A stretch of DNA of 12,014 nt, taken from assembly GCA_944372315.1 (NCBI GenBank), contig CALVYX010000020.1, positions 1-12,014 on the forward strand. The letters run 5' to 3'. The notes beneath the pieces were generated by a model, which did not search any database, was not told the origin of the DNA, and worked only from the letters and a program-made list of their open reading frames with translations. Source of the stretch: an uncultured Bacilli bacterium (GTDB lineage Bacteria; Bacillota_I; Bacilli_A; RF39; UBA660). Of the stretch, positions 1-7,644 are shown piece after piece. Each line of letters opens with the position of its first letter. Positions within the stretch are counted from its first letter, which is position 1. A program made the position numbers and the translations under genes.

Positions 1-2261
1 TTAAGAAAAAAATATACTTTGACTATGATAGTAATGCAATATTATATTTAATGGATAATTATCATTATAAATATGAAGTAAGTAAAGTATTGCTGGACAA
101 TATGTATTATGTAAGTGATAAGAAATATTCCAGTAATAAATTGAATAATTTAGTAACTTTAAAACAAGAGTTAAAATCAGCTTTCCTTTTGAAAGAGGAT
201 CCTCTATTCTTTGATTTTATTAATAATAAAAAGATAATAGTATATGGATATGATTACTTAGATAACTTTAATAAGAAAATGCTATGTAAATTTAATAATG
301 TTACCATGATTGATAAATTCTATAATTACAAAAAAGATTTGTGTGTTTTTTCATTGAATACTATTTTTGATGAAGTTAATTTTGTTTTAGATAAAATATC
401 TCGTTTAATAGAAAATAAAGTAGATATCAATAAAATAAAAATAACTAATATTGATAGTAGTTATTATCATGCTTTTTTAACTTTATCTAGGTTTTATAAT
501 ATCCCAATAAAAGTAACCATGGATGAATCTATTTTCTCAACTATATATTGCACTAATTTTATAGATATTTTAAATAACAGTTCTACTCTAGAAGAAGTAC
601 TAAACAAGTTTAATGAAGATATCGTAATAGATGATGATAATATTAACATTTATAATAAAATAATTAATATTTGTAATAAATACATTGATTCTAAATTTAG
701 TTTTTCTAGTATAAAAGAAGCTATTATATATGATTTAAAAACTACTAAAATATCTAATTTTAATTTAGAAAACTATGTGGAAGTAGTACCTTTTAATAAT
801 AATGTTTTTGATCATGATGAGTACGTATTTTTAATGAATTTTAACCAAGGTAATGCTCCAACAATAAATAAAGATGAGGATTATATTAGTGATAATTTAA
901 AAGAGGAAGTAGAGCTTGATTTAACTAACGTTAAAAATACTTTTTCTAAAGAATCCTTTATTAAAAACATGAAAAGTATTAATCATTTAACAATAACTTA
1001 TAAACTAAAAAGTATGAAAGATGAATTTTATCCATCCAACTTAATTCAAGAGTTAAATATGAAAGAAGATAAAGGAGAAATAAATACTATTTATTCTAAA
1101 AGTTATAGTGAAATTTTCTTAGGTAAAATGCTAGATGATTTAATCAAATACGATATAAAAGATTATAACTTAGATCTTTATTATCATAGCTTAAATATCT
1201 CTTATATGAAATATAGTAATAAATTTACTGGTATTACTAAGGAATCACTTTTAAATAAAATATCTTCTAAATTACTTTTATCTTATTCAACTATAGATAA
1301 TTATTATCGTTGTGCGTTTAGATATTATATAGCTAATATTTTAAAACTAGATAAATATGAAGAGACTTTTAAAACCTTTGTTGGAAATTTATTTCATTAT
1401 CTTCTATCTAAATGTTTTGATGATGATTTTGATTTTAATAAAGAGTGGGACAGTTATCTTCAAACGAAAGAACTATTAGTGAATGAGAAGTTTTTCTTGG
1501 TGAAATTAAAAGAAGAATTAAAGTTAATTATGGAAGAAGTAAAAAGATTACATAAGAATACTGGACTCACTAATTATATGTTAGAAAAAAAAATCTATAT
1601 TGACAAGAGTAGAGATATTCCAATTACTTTCATGGGAATAGTGGATAAATTAATGTATAAGAATGTCGATGGTAAAGATTTAATTGCGATTATTGATTAT
1701 AAAACAGGTAATCCTAATACTAATTTATTTAATACTATTTATGGTATTGATATGCAATTACCAGTATATTTATATTTAGTTAAATATAGTAATTTATTTA
1801 ATAATCCTGTTTTTGTTGGGTTCTATTTGCAAAAAATTCTTCATGGAGAAATTAATAAAAGTTTTAATAAAACTTATTTAGAACAAAAACTAGATAATTT
1901 AAAATTAATTGGATATAGTACTGCTTCTGAAGGTAATTTAGCAAGATTTGATCCAACTTATGAAAATAGTGAATTTATTAAAAGTATGAAGATATCTAGT
2001 AAAGGATTTTATAGTTATGCTAAAGTGATTGAAGATGAGAAAATAAGAATGTTAATTTCTTTAGTAAATAATAAAATTGAAGAAGCAATTAGTGATATTT
2101 TAAATGCTAAATTTGATATTAATCCTAAACGAGTAGGGCTAAATAATGTAGGGTGTAGTTTCTGTAAGTTTAAAGATCTTTGCTATATGAGAGAAGAAGA
2201 TATTGTGAATTTGAAAGAATATAAAGATTTTAGTTTTTTAGGAGGTGATAATAATGCCTAG
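1..2261 (+). CDS. addB: ATP-dependent helicase/nuclease subunit B (AddB), 5' end cut off by the window edge
   Basis: AddB is the partner of AddA in the helicase-nuclease that resects double-strand breaks for RecA; its C-terminal nuclease cuts the 5'-ended strand. The frame is open from base 3 to the stop at 2259-2261. The ATG at 51 has no ribosome-binding site and the codons before it read as ordinary protein, so the true start lies outside the window. About 750 codons are visible, against roughly 1160 residues in Bacillus subtilis. The C-terminal PD-(D/E)XK nuclease shows GIVDK (Asp codon 1644) and DYKTG (Asp 1695, Lys 1701), followed by a conserved Gln about 20 residues later. Four cysteines match the AddB iron-sulfur cluster: one before the nuclease (codon 1311) and a C-x2-C-x5-C trio at 2154, 2163 and 2181. 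The N-terminal part is a divergent, probably inactive helicase region in which I recognise no helicase motif. It overlaps addA by 8 bases. Confidence 0.85.
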   Translation, partial: KKKIYFDYDSNAILYLMDNYHYKYEVSKVLLDNMYYVSDKKYSSNKLNNLVTLKQELKSAFLLKEDPLFFDFINNKKIIVYGYDYLDNFNKKMLCKFNNVTMIDKFYNYKKDLCVFSLNTIFDEVNFVLDKISRLIENKVDINKIKITNIDSSYYHAFLTLSRFYNIPIKVTMDESIFSTIYCTNFIDILNNSSTLEEVLNKFNEDIVIDDDNINIYNKIINICNKYIDSKFSFSSIKEAIIYDLKTTKISNFNLENYVEVVPFNNNVFDHDEYVFLMNFNQGNAPTINKDEDYISDNLKEEVELDLTNVKNTFSKESFIKNMKSINHLTITYKLKSMKDEFYPSNLIQELNMKEDKGEINTIYSKSYSEIFLGKMLDDLIKYDIKDYNLDLYYHSLNISYMKYSNKFTGITKESLLNKISSKLLLSYSTIDNYYRCAFRYYIANILKLDKYEETFKTFVGNLFHYLLSKCFDDDFDFNKEWDSYLQTKELLVNEKFFLVKLKEELKLIMEEVKRLHKNTGLTNYMLEKKIYIDKSRDIPITFMGIVDKLMYKNVDGKDLIAIIDYKTGNPNTNLFNTIYGIDMQLPVYLYLVKYSNLFNNPVFVGFYLQKILHGEINKSFNKTYLEQKLDNLKLIGYSTASEGNLARFDPTYENSEFIKSMKISSKGFYSYAKVIEDEKIRMLISLVNNKIEEAISDILNAKFDINPKRVGLNNVGCSFCKFKDLCYMREEDIVNLKEYKDFSFLGGDNNA
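2241..2245 (+). promoter_or_regulatory. Ribosome-binding site of addA
   Basis: GGAGG (within AGGAGGT) lies 8 bases before the ATG at 2254, inside the end of addB. An upstream in-frame GTG at 2245 overlaps this element and therefore cannot be the start. This fixes the addA start at 2254 and implies coupled translation of addB and addA. Confidence 0.85.
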
Positions 2262-5200
2262 ATGGACCAGGGAACAACAAGAAGCGATCGATAAAGAGGG
2301 TAGCAATATTATTGTCTCTGCGGGAGCAGGAAGTGGTAAGACAGCTGTTTTATCGGAACGTGTTTTAAGAAAATTAAAAGATGGTGTAAATGTTAACGAA
2401 TTATTAATTTTGACCTTTACTAAAGCAGCTGCTTTTGAAATGCGTGAACGTATTAGAAAGAAGATTAGTAAGGAGGAATCGCTTTCTAAACAACTAGAAT
2501 ATATCGATAGTAGTTATATTACTACTTTTGATAGTTATGCTTTATCTGTAGTAAAAAAATATCATTATTTATTAAATATTTCTAGTGATGTATCTATTAT
2601 TGATGCTAGTGTGATCTATTTAGAAAAGAATAAATTTATGAATGAAATATTTGAAGAGTTGTATCAAAGTAATGATCCACTATTTCAAAAGTTAATAAGC
2701 AACTTTTGCATTAAAGACGATGAAGAAATCAAAAAATATATTATATCTATTTCTTCTAAATTAGATCTTAAATATAATAAAGAAGAATATTTAAAAAGTT
2801 ATCTTGATAATTTTTATAATGATTATTATATAAATCATAATATTTCGTTATTTACTGATTTAATTAGGAGAAAAATTAGTTTAATAAATAAAAATCTAAA
2901 TGATATTTCTTCTTTTGTAGATAGTGATTATTTAAATCATTTATACGAGTCTTTAAACAGTTTATTGCAAGCTAGTAATTATAATGAAATAAAGGCTTCT
3001 TTTCCTGTTAAATTACCTAATTTACCTAAAGGAAGTGAAGATGATGCTAAAGCAATAAAAGAGCAAATAAACTCTACTTTAAAAGACATTGATAATATTT
3101 TAACTTTTGATAGTATAGATGAAATAAAAGAATCCATTAATTTAACTAAAGATTATGTTAATATTATTATTAAAATAATTTTAGAACTTGATAATAAGTT
3201 AAATGATTTTAAAGATAAAAATAATTTATATGAATTTACAGATATTAGTAAAATGGCTATTAAAGTTCTAAGAGAAAATAATGAAGTAAGAGATGAATTA
3301 AAATATTACTTCAAAGAAATCATGGTTGATGAATATCAAGATACTAGTGATTTACAAGAAGATTTTATATCATTAATCGAAAATGATAATGTCTATATGG
3401 TAGGAGATATTAAACAATCTATCTATCGATTTAGAAATGCTAATCCTTATATTTTTAAAAATAAATATGATAATTATTCTAGTAATCATGGAGGATATAA
3501 AATAGACTTAAATAAAAATTTTCGTTCTAGATGCGAAGTTTTAGATAATATTAATTTAGTATTTAATTTAATCATGGATGATGATATAGGAGGAGCTAAT
3601 TATAAAGAGGATCATCAAATGATTTTTGGAAATACTTCTTATATTGAAAAGGGCTCTACTAATCAAAATAATAATTTTGAAATTCTTAATTATGAATATT
3701 CCAAAGATTTAGAATTTACAAAAGAAGAGATTGAAATATTTACAATCGCCAATGATATCAAAGAAAAAATAACTAATAAATATCAGGTATTTGATAAAGA
3801 TGAAGGAGTCTTAAGAGACATTACTTATAATGATTTTGTTATTTTAATGGATAGAACTTCTAAATTTGATTTATATAAGAAGATCTTTGGTTATTTAAAA
3901 ATACCACTAACCAAATATACAGATACTTCAATAACTAATGAAATAGATACTTTAATTATCAAAAATATAATATCGTTAATTATTAATACTTATAATAAGA
4001 ATTATTCTTCTGTAGAATTTACATATAGTTTTACAAGCATTGCTAGAAGTTTTCTATTTTCTTATACTGACCAAGAAATTTTTAATTATTTAGATAAAGG
4101 TAATTATTTAGATAGTAGTATTATGCAAATTGTTTTAGAAATACTACCTAACTATTCTTTAGCAACCCCTCGTGAATTATTAGAACTTATTATTGAAAAG
4201 TTTAAAATTTATGAACATCTTAATTTAGTAGGAGATATATCATCTAGAATGATTCGTTATGAATACTTAATTGATCTTAGTTCAAACTTATCTAATGTAG
4301 GATATTCTATAATAGATTTTTATAATTATTTAGATACTTTAATTACGGATGACTATGATATAAAAGTAAGTATGAGTGATAATAATAGTGATAGTGTTAA
4401 AATTATGACAATTCATAAATCAAAAGGACTTGAATATCATATTTGTTATTATTCAGGACTTTATGCTAAATTTAATATCAGTGATTTAAAAGAAAAGTTT
4501 TTATATTCTAATACTTATGGTATTATTACTCCTTATTTTAAAGAAGGAATAGCTAATACTATTTATAAATATTTGTTGAAAGACGAGTATATTAAGGAAG
4601 AAATAAGTGAGAAAATTAGACTTTTCTATGTGGCACTTACTAGAGCAAAAGAGAAAATGGTTTTAGTTGGAAGTATGACAGATAATAATAATTATATAAA
4701 TACTATAGTAGATAATTATATAAGGGAAGGATATCGCTCTTTCCAAGATATTTTAAATAGTGTTTACAGTATTATAAAAGATTATATAATTAATATTGAT
4801 ATTTCTAAATTAGGGCTTACTAAAGATTATAATTTAATAAGTAAAAAAGATTATGATAAGTATTTAATTGATAATAGAGAATCTTTGATTTTTAAAGAAC
4901 TTGATATACCAAATAAGGAAATGGAAAAAATACACTTTTCTAAGACTTTAACAAAAGCACTTGATAAAAATGATAAAGAAAAATTAGAACTTGGAGAATA
5001 TTTACATTATTTGTTAGAAATAGTAGATTTTAAAAATCCTAACTTAGATAAAATTGAATCTATATATAAAGATAAGATAGTAGCATTTTTAAATAGTGGA
5101 CTAGATTTTAAAAATGCTAAAATTTATAAAGAGTATGAATTTATTAATAATAATAGTCATGGTATTATTGATTTAGTTTTAGAATATGATAGTAAAGTAG

Positions 5201-5376
5201 TAGTAGTCGATTATAAAACTAAAAATATTATAGATGATGCTTATTCCAAACAGTTAAAAGGGTATGGGGATTATTTATATCAAAAATTACATAAACCAGT
5301 AGAACTTTATTTATATTCTATAATGGATACTAATTTAAGGAGAATAGATGATGGATTACTTACAATTAGTGAATAA
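2254..5376 (+). CDS. addA: ATP-dependent helicase/nuclease subunit A (AddA)
   Basis: AddA is the UvrD/Rep-type 3'-5' helicase and second nuclease of the AddAB break-resection complex. The protein has 1040 residues, somewhat shorter than Bacillus subtilis AddA (about 1230). All superfamily 1 helicase motifs are present: Walker A GAGSGKT (Lys29), motif Ia LTFTKAAAFEMRERI, motif II DEYQD (Asp359-Glu360), motif III GDIKQSIYRFRNA, motif IV NKNFRSR (Arg424), motif V MTIHKSKGLEYH (from 718), and motif VI FYVALTRAKEKM (Arg797). The C-terminal RecB-like nuclease follows, with GEYLH, GIIDLV (Asp973) and DYKT (Asp986, Lys988). Both catalytic centres therefore look intact. The start was chosen for its consensus ribosome-binding site and the typical MPRWTREQQEAI beginning. 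It overlaps addB by 8 bases and the next gene by 29. Stop codon TAA. Confidence 0.95.
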   Translation: MPRWTREQQEAIDKEGSNIIVSAGAGSGKTAVLSERVLRKLKDGVNVNELLILTFTKAAAFEMRERIRKKISKEESLSKQLEYIDSSYITTFDSYALSVVKKYHYLLNISSDVSIIDASVIYLEKNKFMNEIFEELYQSNDPLFQKLISNFCIKDDEEIKKYIISISSKLDLKYNKEEYLKSYLDNFYNDYYINHNISLFTDLIRRKISLINKNLNDISSFVDSDYLNHLYESLNSLLQASNYNEIKASFPVKLPNLPKGSEDDAKAIKEQINSTLKDIDNILTFDSIDEIKESINLTKDYVNIIIKIILELDNKLNDFKDKNNLYEFTDISKMAIKVLRENNEVRDELKYYFKEIMVDEYQDTSDLQEDFISLIENDNVYMVGDIKQSIYRFRNANPYIFKNKYDNYSSNHGGYKIDLNKNFRSRCEVLDNINLVFNLIMDDDIGGANYKEDHQMIFGNTSYIEKGSTNQNNNFEILNYEYSKDLEFTKEEIEIFTIANDIKEKITNKYQVFDKDEGVLRDITYNDFVILMDRTSKFDLYKKIFGYLKIPLTKYTDTSITNEIDTLIIKNIISLIINTYNKNYSSVEFTYSFTSIARSFLFSYTDQEIFNYLDKGNYLDSSIMQIVLEILPNYSLATPRELLELIIEKFKIYEHLNLVGDISSRMIRYEYLIDLSSNLSNVGYSIIDFYNYLDTLITDDYDIKVSMSDNNSDSVKIMTIHKSKGLEYHICYYSGLYAKFNISDLKEKFLYSNTYGIITPYFKEGIANTIYKYLLKDEYIKEEISEKIRLFYVALTRAKEKMVLVGSMTDNNNYINTIVDNYIREGYRSFQDILNSVYSIIKDYIINIDISKLGLTKDYNLISKKDYDKYLIDNRESLIFKELDIPNKEMEKIHFSKTLTKALDKNDKEKLELGEYLHYLLEIVDFKNPNLDKIESIYKDKIVAFLNSGLDFKNAKIYKEYEFINNNSHGIIDLVLEYDSKVVVVDYKTKNIIDDAYSKQLKGYGDYLYQKLHKPVELYLYSIMDTNLRRIDDGLLTISE
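5337..5342 (+). promoter_or_regulatory. Ribosome-binding site of the vanY-like gene
   Basis: AAGGAG lies inside the 3' end of addA, 5 bases before the ATG at 5348 and 8 bases before the ATG at 5351. Both starts are plausible and differ by one Met. An in-frame TAG at 5345-5347 rules out any longer start. Confidence 0.7.
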
Positions 5377-5944
5377 AGAAAATAGGCTTGATAAAAATTA
5401 TAAACCAAAAAATTTAATTGAAATAGAACCTCGAGTAAAGGGAAGTGTAGATCCAAATAGAAAAATATTAGTTGAAAAAATAGCTTTAAATCATTGGTTG
5501 TTATTAAAGCGTGATGCTAAAAAGTATGGATTTGATTTAGATATTAGTAGTGGATATAGAAGCTATAGTTATCAAGAGAAAGTGTTAAGACATTACATAG
5601 AAGAAGAAGGACTAGAGGAAGCTTTAGCTCATGTTGCTCCTCCTGGAGCTAGTGAACATCAAACAGGACTTGCTATTGACTATTTTTTTGTACGAGGGGA
5701 GGAATTTCATTATAATATTGATGAAAATGATTCTGAATATATTTGGTTAAAAGAGAATGCTTATAAATATGGATTTATTATTAGATATCCTAAAGAAAAA
5801 GAGGTTATCACTGGTTATATTTATGAGCCATGGCATTTAAGATATGTTGGAAAATATGCTAAATATATTCATGATAATCATTTAACTTTAGAAGAATATA
5901 AAGAAGGAAAAAAAGAAGATCTTTATGTAAAGAAATTTAATTAA
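5348..5944 (+). CDS. VanY-type D-alanyl-D-alanine carboxypeptidase (peptidase M15B)
   Basis: This is a zinc peptidase of the LAS/M15 family, which removes the terminal D-Ala from peptidoglycan stem peptides or precursors. Of 198 residues, the family motifs fill the central and C-terminal part: SGYRSYSYQ (68-76), SEHQTGLAID (102-111, zinc ligands His104 and Asp111) and EPWHLRYVG (160-168, catalytic Glu160 and ligand His163). The N-terminal segment LVNKENRLDKNY is typical of this group. There is no signal peptide, lipobox or membrane segment, and an in-frame TAG immediately before the first ATG means none can be gained by choosing an earlier start. As encoded it is predicted to be cytoplasmic, where it could act on soluble D,D-peptides or precursors, or it leaves by a non-classical route. 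It overlaps addA by 29 bases, which makes it the last gene of the addBA operon. An alternative start is 5351. The enzyme family is clear; the physiological role is not. Confidence 0.88.
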   Translation: MMDYLQLVNKENRLDKNYKPKNLIEIEPRVKGSVDPNRKILVEKIALNHWLLLKRDAKKYGFDLDISSGYRSYSYQEKVLRHYIEEEGLEEALAHVAPPGASEHQTGLAIDYFFVRGEEFHYNIDENDSEYIWLKENAYKYGFIIRYPKEKEVITGYIYEPWHLRYVGKYAKYIHDNHLTLEEYKEGKKEDLYVKKFN

Positions 5945-5957
5945 GATCTTTTTTTAT
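5911..5957 (+). terminator. Possible weak terminator after the addBA-vanY operon
   Basis: The segment AAAAGAAGATC (5911-5921), inside the end of the vanY-like gene, can pair with GATCTTTTTTT (5945-5955) in an 11-bp AT-rich stem with one G-U pair. The loop is long, about 23 bases, and the T-run forms part of the stem. This is weaker than the other terminators in the window. The T-rich run right after the stop and the new promoter at 5976 make an operon end here likely. Confidence 0.4.
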
Positions 5958-5975
5958 GTAATGATTTTATTTTAA

Positions 5976-6004
5976 TTGGCAAAATTATTGATTAAGGTTA
6001 TAAT
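5976..6004 (+). promoter_or_regulatory. Vegetative (sigma-A type) promoter of the surface protein gene
   Basis: A -35 box TTGGCA (5976-5981, 5 of 6 consensus) is separated by exactly 17 bases from a perfect -10 box TATAAT (5999-6004). Transcription should begin near 6011. That leaves about 28 bases before the ATG at 6039, so the mRNA is expected to include the 6039 start. Confidence 0.8.
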
Positions 6005-6027
6005 ATATATATAGGATAAACTAAAAT

Positions 6028-6071
6028 GGAGTGGTGCTATGTATAAAAATAAGAAAAAGATAGTAATGTGA
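6028..6071 (+). other. Ribosome-binding site and 10-codon leader frame ended by TGA
   Basis: GGAG (6028-6031) sits 7 bases before an ATG at 6039. The frame reads MYKNKKKIVM and then TGA at 6069-6071. The next two codons are GTA and the ATG at 6075, in the same frame as the large surface protein gene. Read through, the leader supplies the basic n-region (KNKKK) that the hydrophobic stretch after 6075 lacks. I interpret it as the original 5' end of that gene, interrupted by a TGG-to-TGA change or recoded. A short regulatory upstream frame is the alternative. Confidence 0.65.
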
Positions 6072-6074
6072 GTA

Positions 6075-7520
6075 ATGATAGTAGCAATACTAATAATGGT
6101 AATAGGATTTGCAGCATTTAGTACAACATTAAATATCAACGGAACAGGTAATATTACTAGTACTTGGAATATAGAAATAACCTCTATCACTAGTAGTATA
6201 ACAGGAACAGCTTATAATATAACTGAACCAACCTATAATGATACAAGTGCCACATTTAATGCAGGATTAAATAAGCCTGGGGATAAGATAGAATATAGTA
6301 TTACAGTAACTAATAATGGAACACTAGATGCCGTAATAAATGAAGTAAGGGCTCAAGCAAATGGAAGTAGTGCAATAGTGTATACATTAGAAGGAATACA
6401 AAATCAAGAGAAATTGCCAAAGGAGACAAGTAAGACTTTCAAAATAATAGTAGAATTTGATAATAATGTAACCTCGATGCCAAGTAATACAACAAAAGAG
6501 ATTATAATGAACATCGATTGTATTCAAGATACTGGACAACCATTAACACCAAGTGATCCAGAAATAGAAGAACCAATACTATTGGTAAATCAAATATTAA
6601 GTGATAATATACCACAAAGTGACTCTAGTATAGATTTTAGTAAAACAAGTGAAGAAGATGGAACCAAAGGATTATATTATACAAGTACCAATACAGAAAA
6701 CAATGGAACAACCTATTACTTTAGAGGAGCAGTAGAAAACAATTATGTCAATTTTGCAGGATTTTACTGGAAAATTATTCGAATTAATGAAGATAGCTCA
6801 GTGAGACTTATTTATCAAGGTGAGACACCCGATGCAATTGAGTTAGATGCAACAATAACTTTGGATGCTTTTAATGATAATCTTTTTGACCATGCATATA
6901 TAGGATATATGTATGGAATAGCTGGTAGTGATAACTATGCTGATACGCACTCTAATATAAACGACAGTCGGATTAAAAGAGGTATAGATACATGGTATGA
7001 AGAGAATTTATTGGAGAATTATTCCACATATATAGCAGACTCAGGATTTTGCGGAGATAGAAGTTTATATAGCGGGACTGGATATGGTGATGATTATAAT
7101 TATGAAATGTATTATGGCGTATATGAAAGATTAGGTATTAATAAAACACCACAATTTTCATGTCCTCAAATAAATGACTTATATATAACGGCAAGCAGTA
7201 CAAAAGGAAATAAAGCATTAGATTACCCAATAGGACTAATATCAGCAGATGAAGTAGCTTATGCAGGTGGAGTGTTGGATAAAAATAATAGTAGTTATTA
7301 TTTAAATAATGGTATGGATGATAAGTCTTCTTATTATTGGACAATGCCCCCTTTCGCTATGGATACAGGTTGTACTATTAATCCTGGATCTTTCTCTTGT
7401 GCTAATGGAATAATTGGTGCTTATGGAGTCCGTCCTGTCATCAATCTAAAGTCAACAGTAGAAATAATAGAAGGTGGAAATGGTACACAAAGTAATTCAT
7501 ATGTAATAAAAACAAATTAA
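6075..7520 (+). CDS. Exported surface protein with TasA/camelysin-like N-terminal region and a C-terminal RPVINL-type domain
   Basis: This 481-residue protein has no assigned function. A hydrophobic segment at residues 2-15 is followed by FSTTLNINGTGNI, a start common to TasA/camelysin-like exported proteins. A beta-rich Ig-like domain runs to about residue 158 and includes NKPGDKIEYSITVTNNGTLD. A Pro/Glu linker follows (about 163-175). From about 210 to the end lies a Tyr/Asn/Gly-rich domain with FYWKIIRI, IDTWYEENL, LISADEVAYAGG and VRPVINL; it resembles DUF6273/FISUMP-like surface domains, an assignment from memory. Several cysteines in the C-terminal half could form disulfides. There is no LPXTG motif. 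No ribosome-binding site precedes the ATG at 6075, whereas a good one precedes the in-frame ATG at 6039, with a TGA at 6069 between them. The first half favours A-ending codons (aca, ata, gca, gga) more than its neighbours do. It is transcribed alone, between its own promoter and terminator. Confidence 0.75.
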   Translation: MIVAILIMVIGFAAFSTTLNINGTGNITSTWNIEITSITSSITGTAYNITEPTYNDTSATFNAGLNKPGDKIEYSITVTNNGTLDAVINEVRAQANGSSAIVYTLEGIQNQEKLPKETSKTFKIIVEFDNNVTSMPSNTTKEIIMNIDCIQDTGQPLTPSDPEIEEPILLVNQILSDNIPQSDSSIDFSKTSEEDGTKGLYYTSTNTENNGTTYYFRGAVENNYVNFAGFYWKIIRINEDSSVRLIYQGETPDAIELDATITLDAFNDNLFDHAYIGYMYGIAGSDNYADTHSNINDSRIKRGIDTWYEENLLENYSTYIADSGFCGDRSLYSGTGYGDDYNYEMYYGVYERLGINKTPQFSCPQINDLYITASSTKGNKALDYPIGLISADEVAYAGGVLDKNNSSYYLNNGMDDKSSYYWTMPPFAMDTGCTINPGSFSCANGIIGAYGVRPVINLKSTVEIIEGGNGTQSNSYVIKTN

Positions 7521-7544
7521 GTACTAAATGATTAGTACTTTTTT
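7519..7544 (+). terminator. Intrinsic terminator of the surface protein gene
   Basis: A perfect 9-bp stem, AAGTACTAA (7519-7527) with TTAGTACTT (7532-7540), has a 4-base loop and is followed by further T residues. The 5' arm begins inside the TAA stop codon. Confidence 0.85.
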
Positions 7545-7587
7545 AATTTAGATTTTTATATTATAATTATAAATATAATAGGAAAAT

Positions 7588-7616
7588 TTGACAAATGTGG
7601 GAAAACATAGTATAAC
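7588..7616 (+). promoter_or_regulatory. Vegetative promoter of the pyrophosphatase gene
   Basis: A perfect -35 box TTGACA (7588-7593), a 17-base spacer, and a -10 box TATAAC (7611-7616, 5 of 6). The predicted transcript starts near 7623, about 22 bases before the ATG at 7645. This rules out a longer frame beginning with the TTG at 7588, which is part of the -35 box itself. Confidence 0.85.
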
Positions 7617-7630
7617 AACTAAGCGGCAAA

Positions 7631-7636
7631 AAGGAG
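7631..7636 (+). promoter_or_regulatory. Ribosome-binding site of the pyrophosphatase gene
   Basis: AAGGAG lies 8 bases before the ATG at 7645 and decides the start codon. Confidence 0.85.
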
Positions 7637-7644
7637 AGTGTAGT

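Noticed and set aside
51..53. ATG at 51 as the start of addB
   Set aside because: The frame stays open upstream to the window edge, the upstream codons look coding, and no ribosome-binding site precedes this ATG.
2245..2253. GTG at 2245 as the addA start
   Set aside because: It overlaps the GGAGG ribosome-binding site that serves the ATG at 2254.
5972..6190. Minus-strand open frame of 72 codons
   Set aside because: It is antisense to the promoter and signal-peptide region of the surface protein gene. The hydrophobic residues simply mirror that AT-rich stretch, and I see no ribosome-binding site for it.
7138..7344. Minus-strand open frame of 68 codons
   Set aside because: It lies wholly inside the surface protein gene on the other strand. 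It is a Tyr/Asn/His/Leu-rich shadow with no family features.
7622..7626. AGCGG, the Bacillus subtilis Chi sequence, near the AddAB genes
   Set aside because: Five bases recur by chance (another copy lies near 7074), and Chi recognition by this AddAB is unknown.
7588..7644. TTG at 7588 as the start of the pyrophosphatase gene
   Set aside because: This TTG is part of a perfect -35 box, and the consensus ribosome-binding site and family-typical N-terminus belong to the ATG at 7645.
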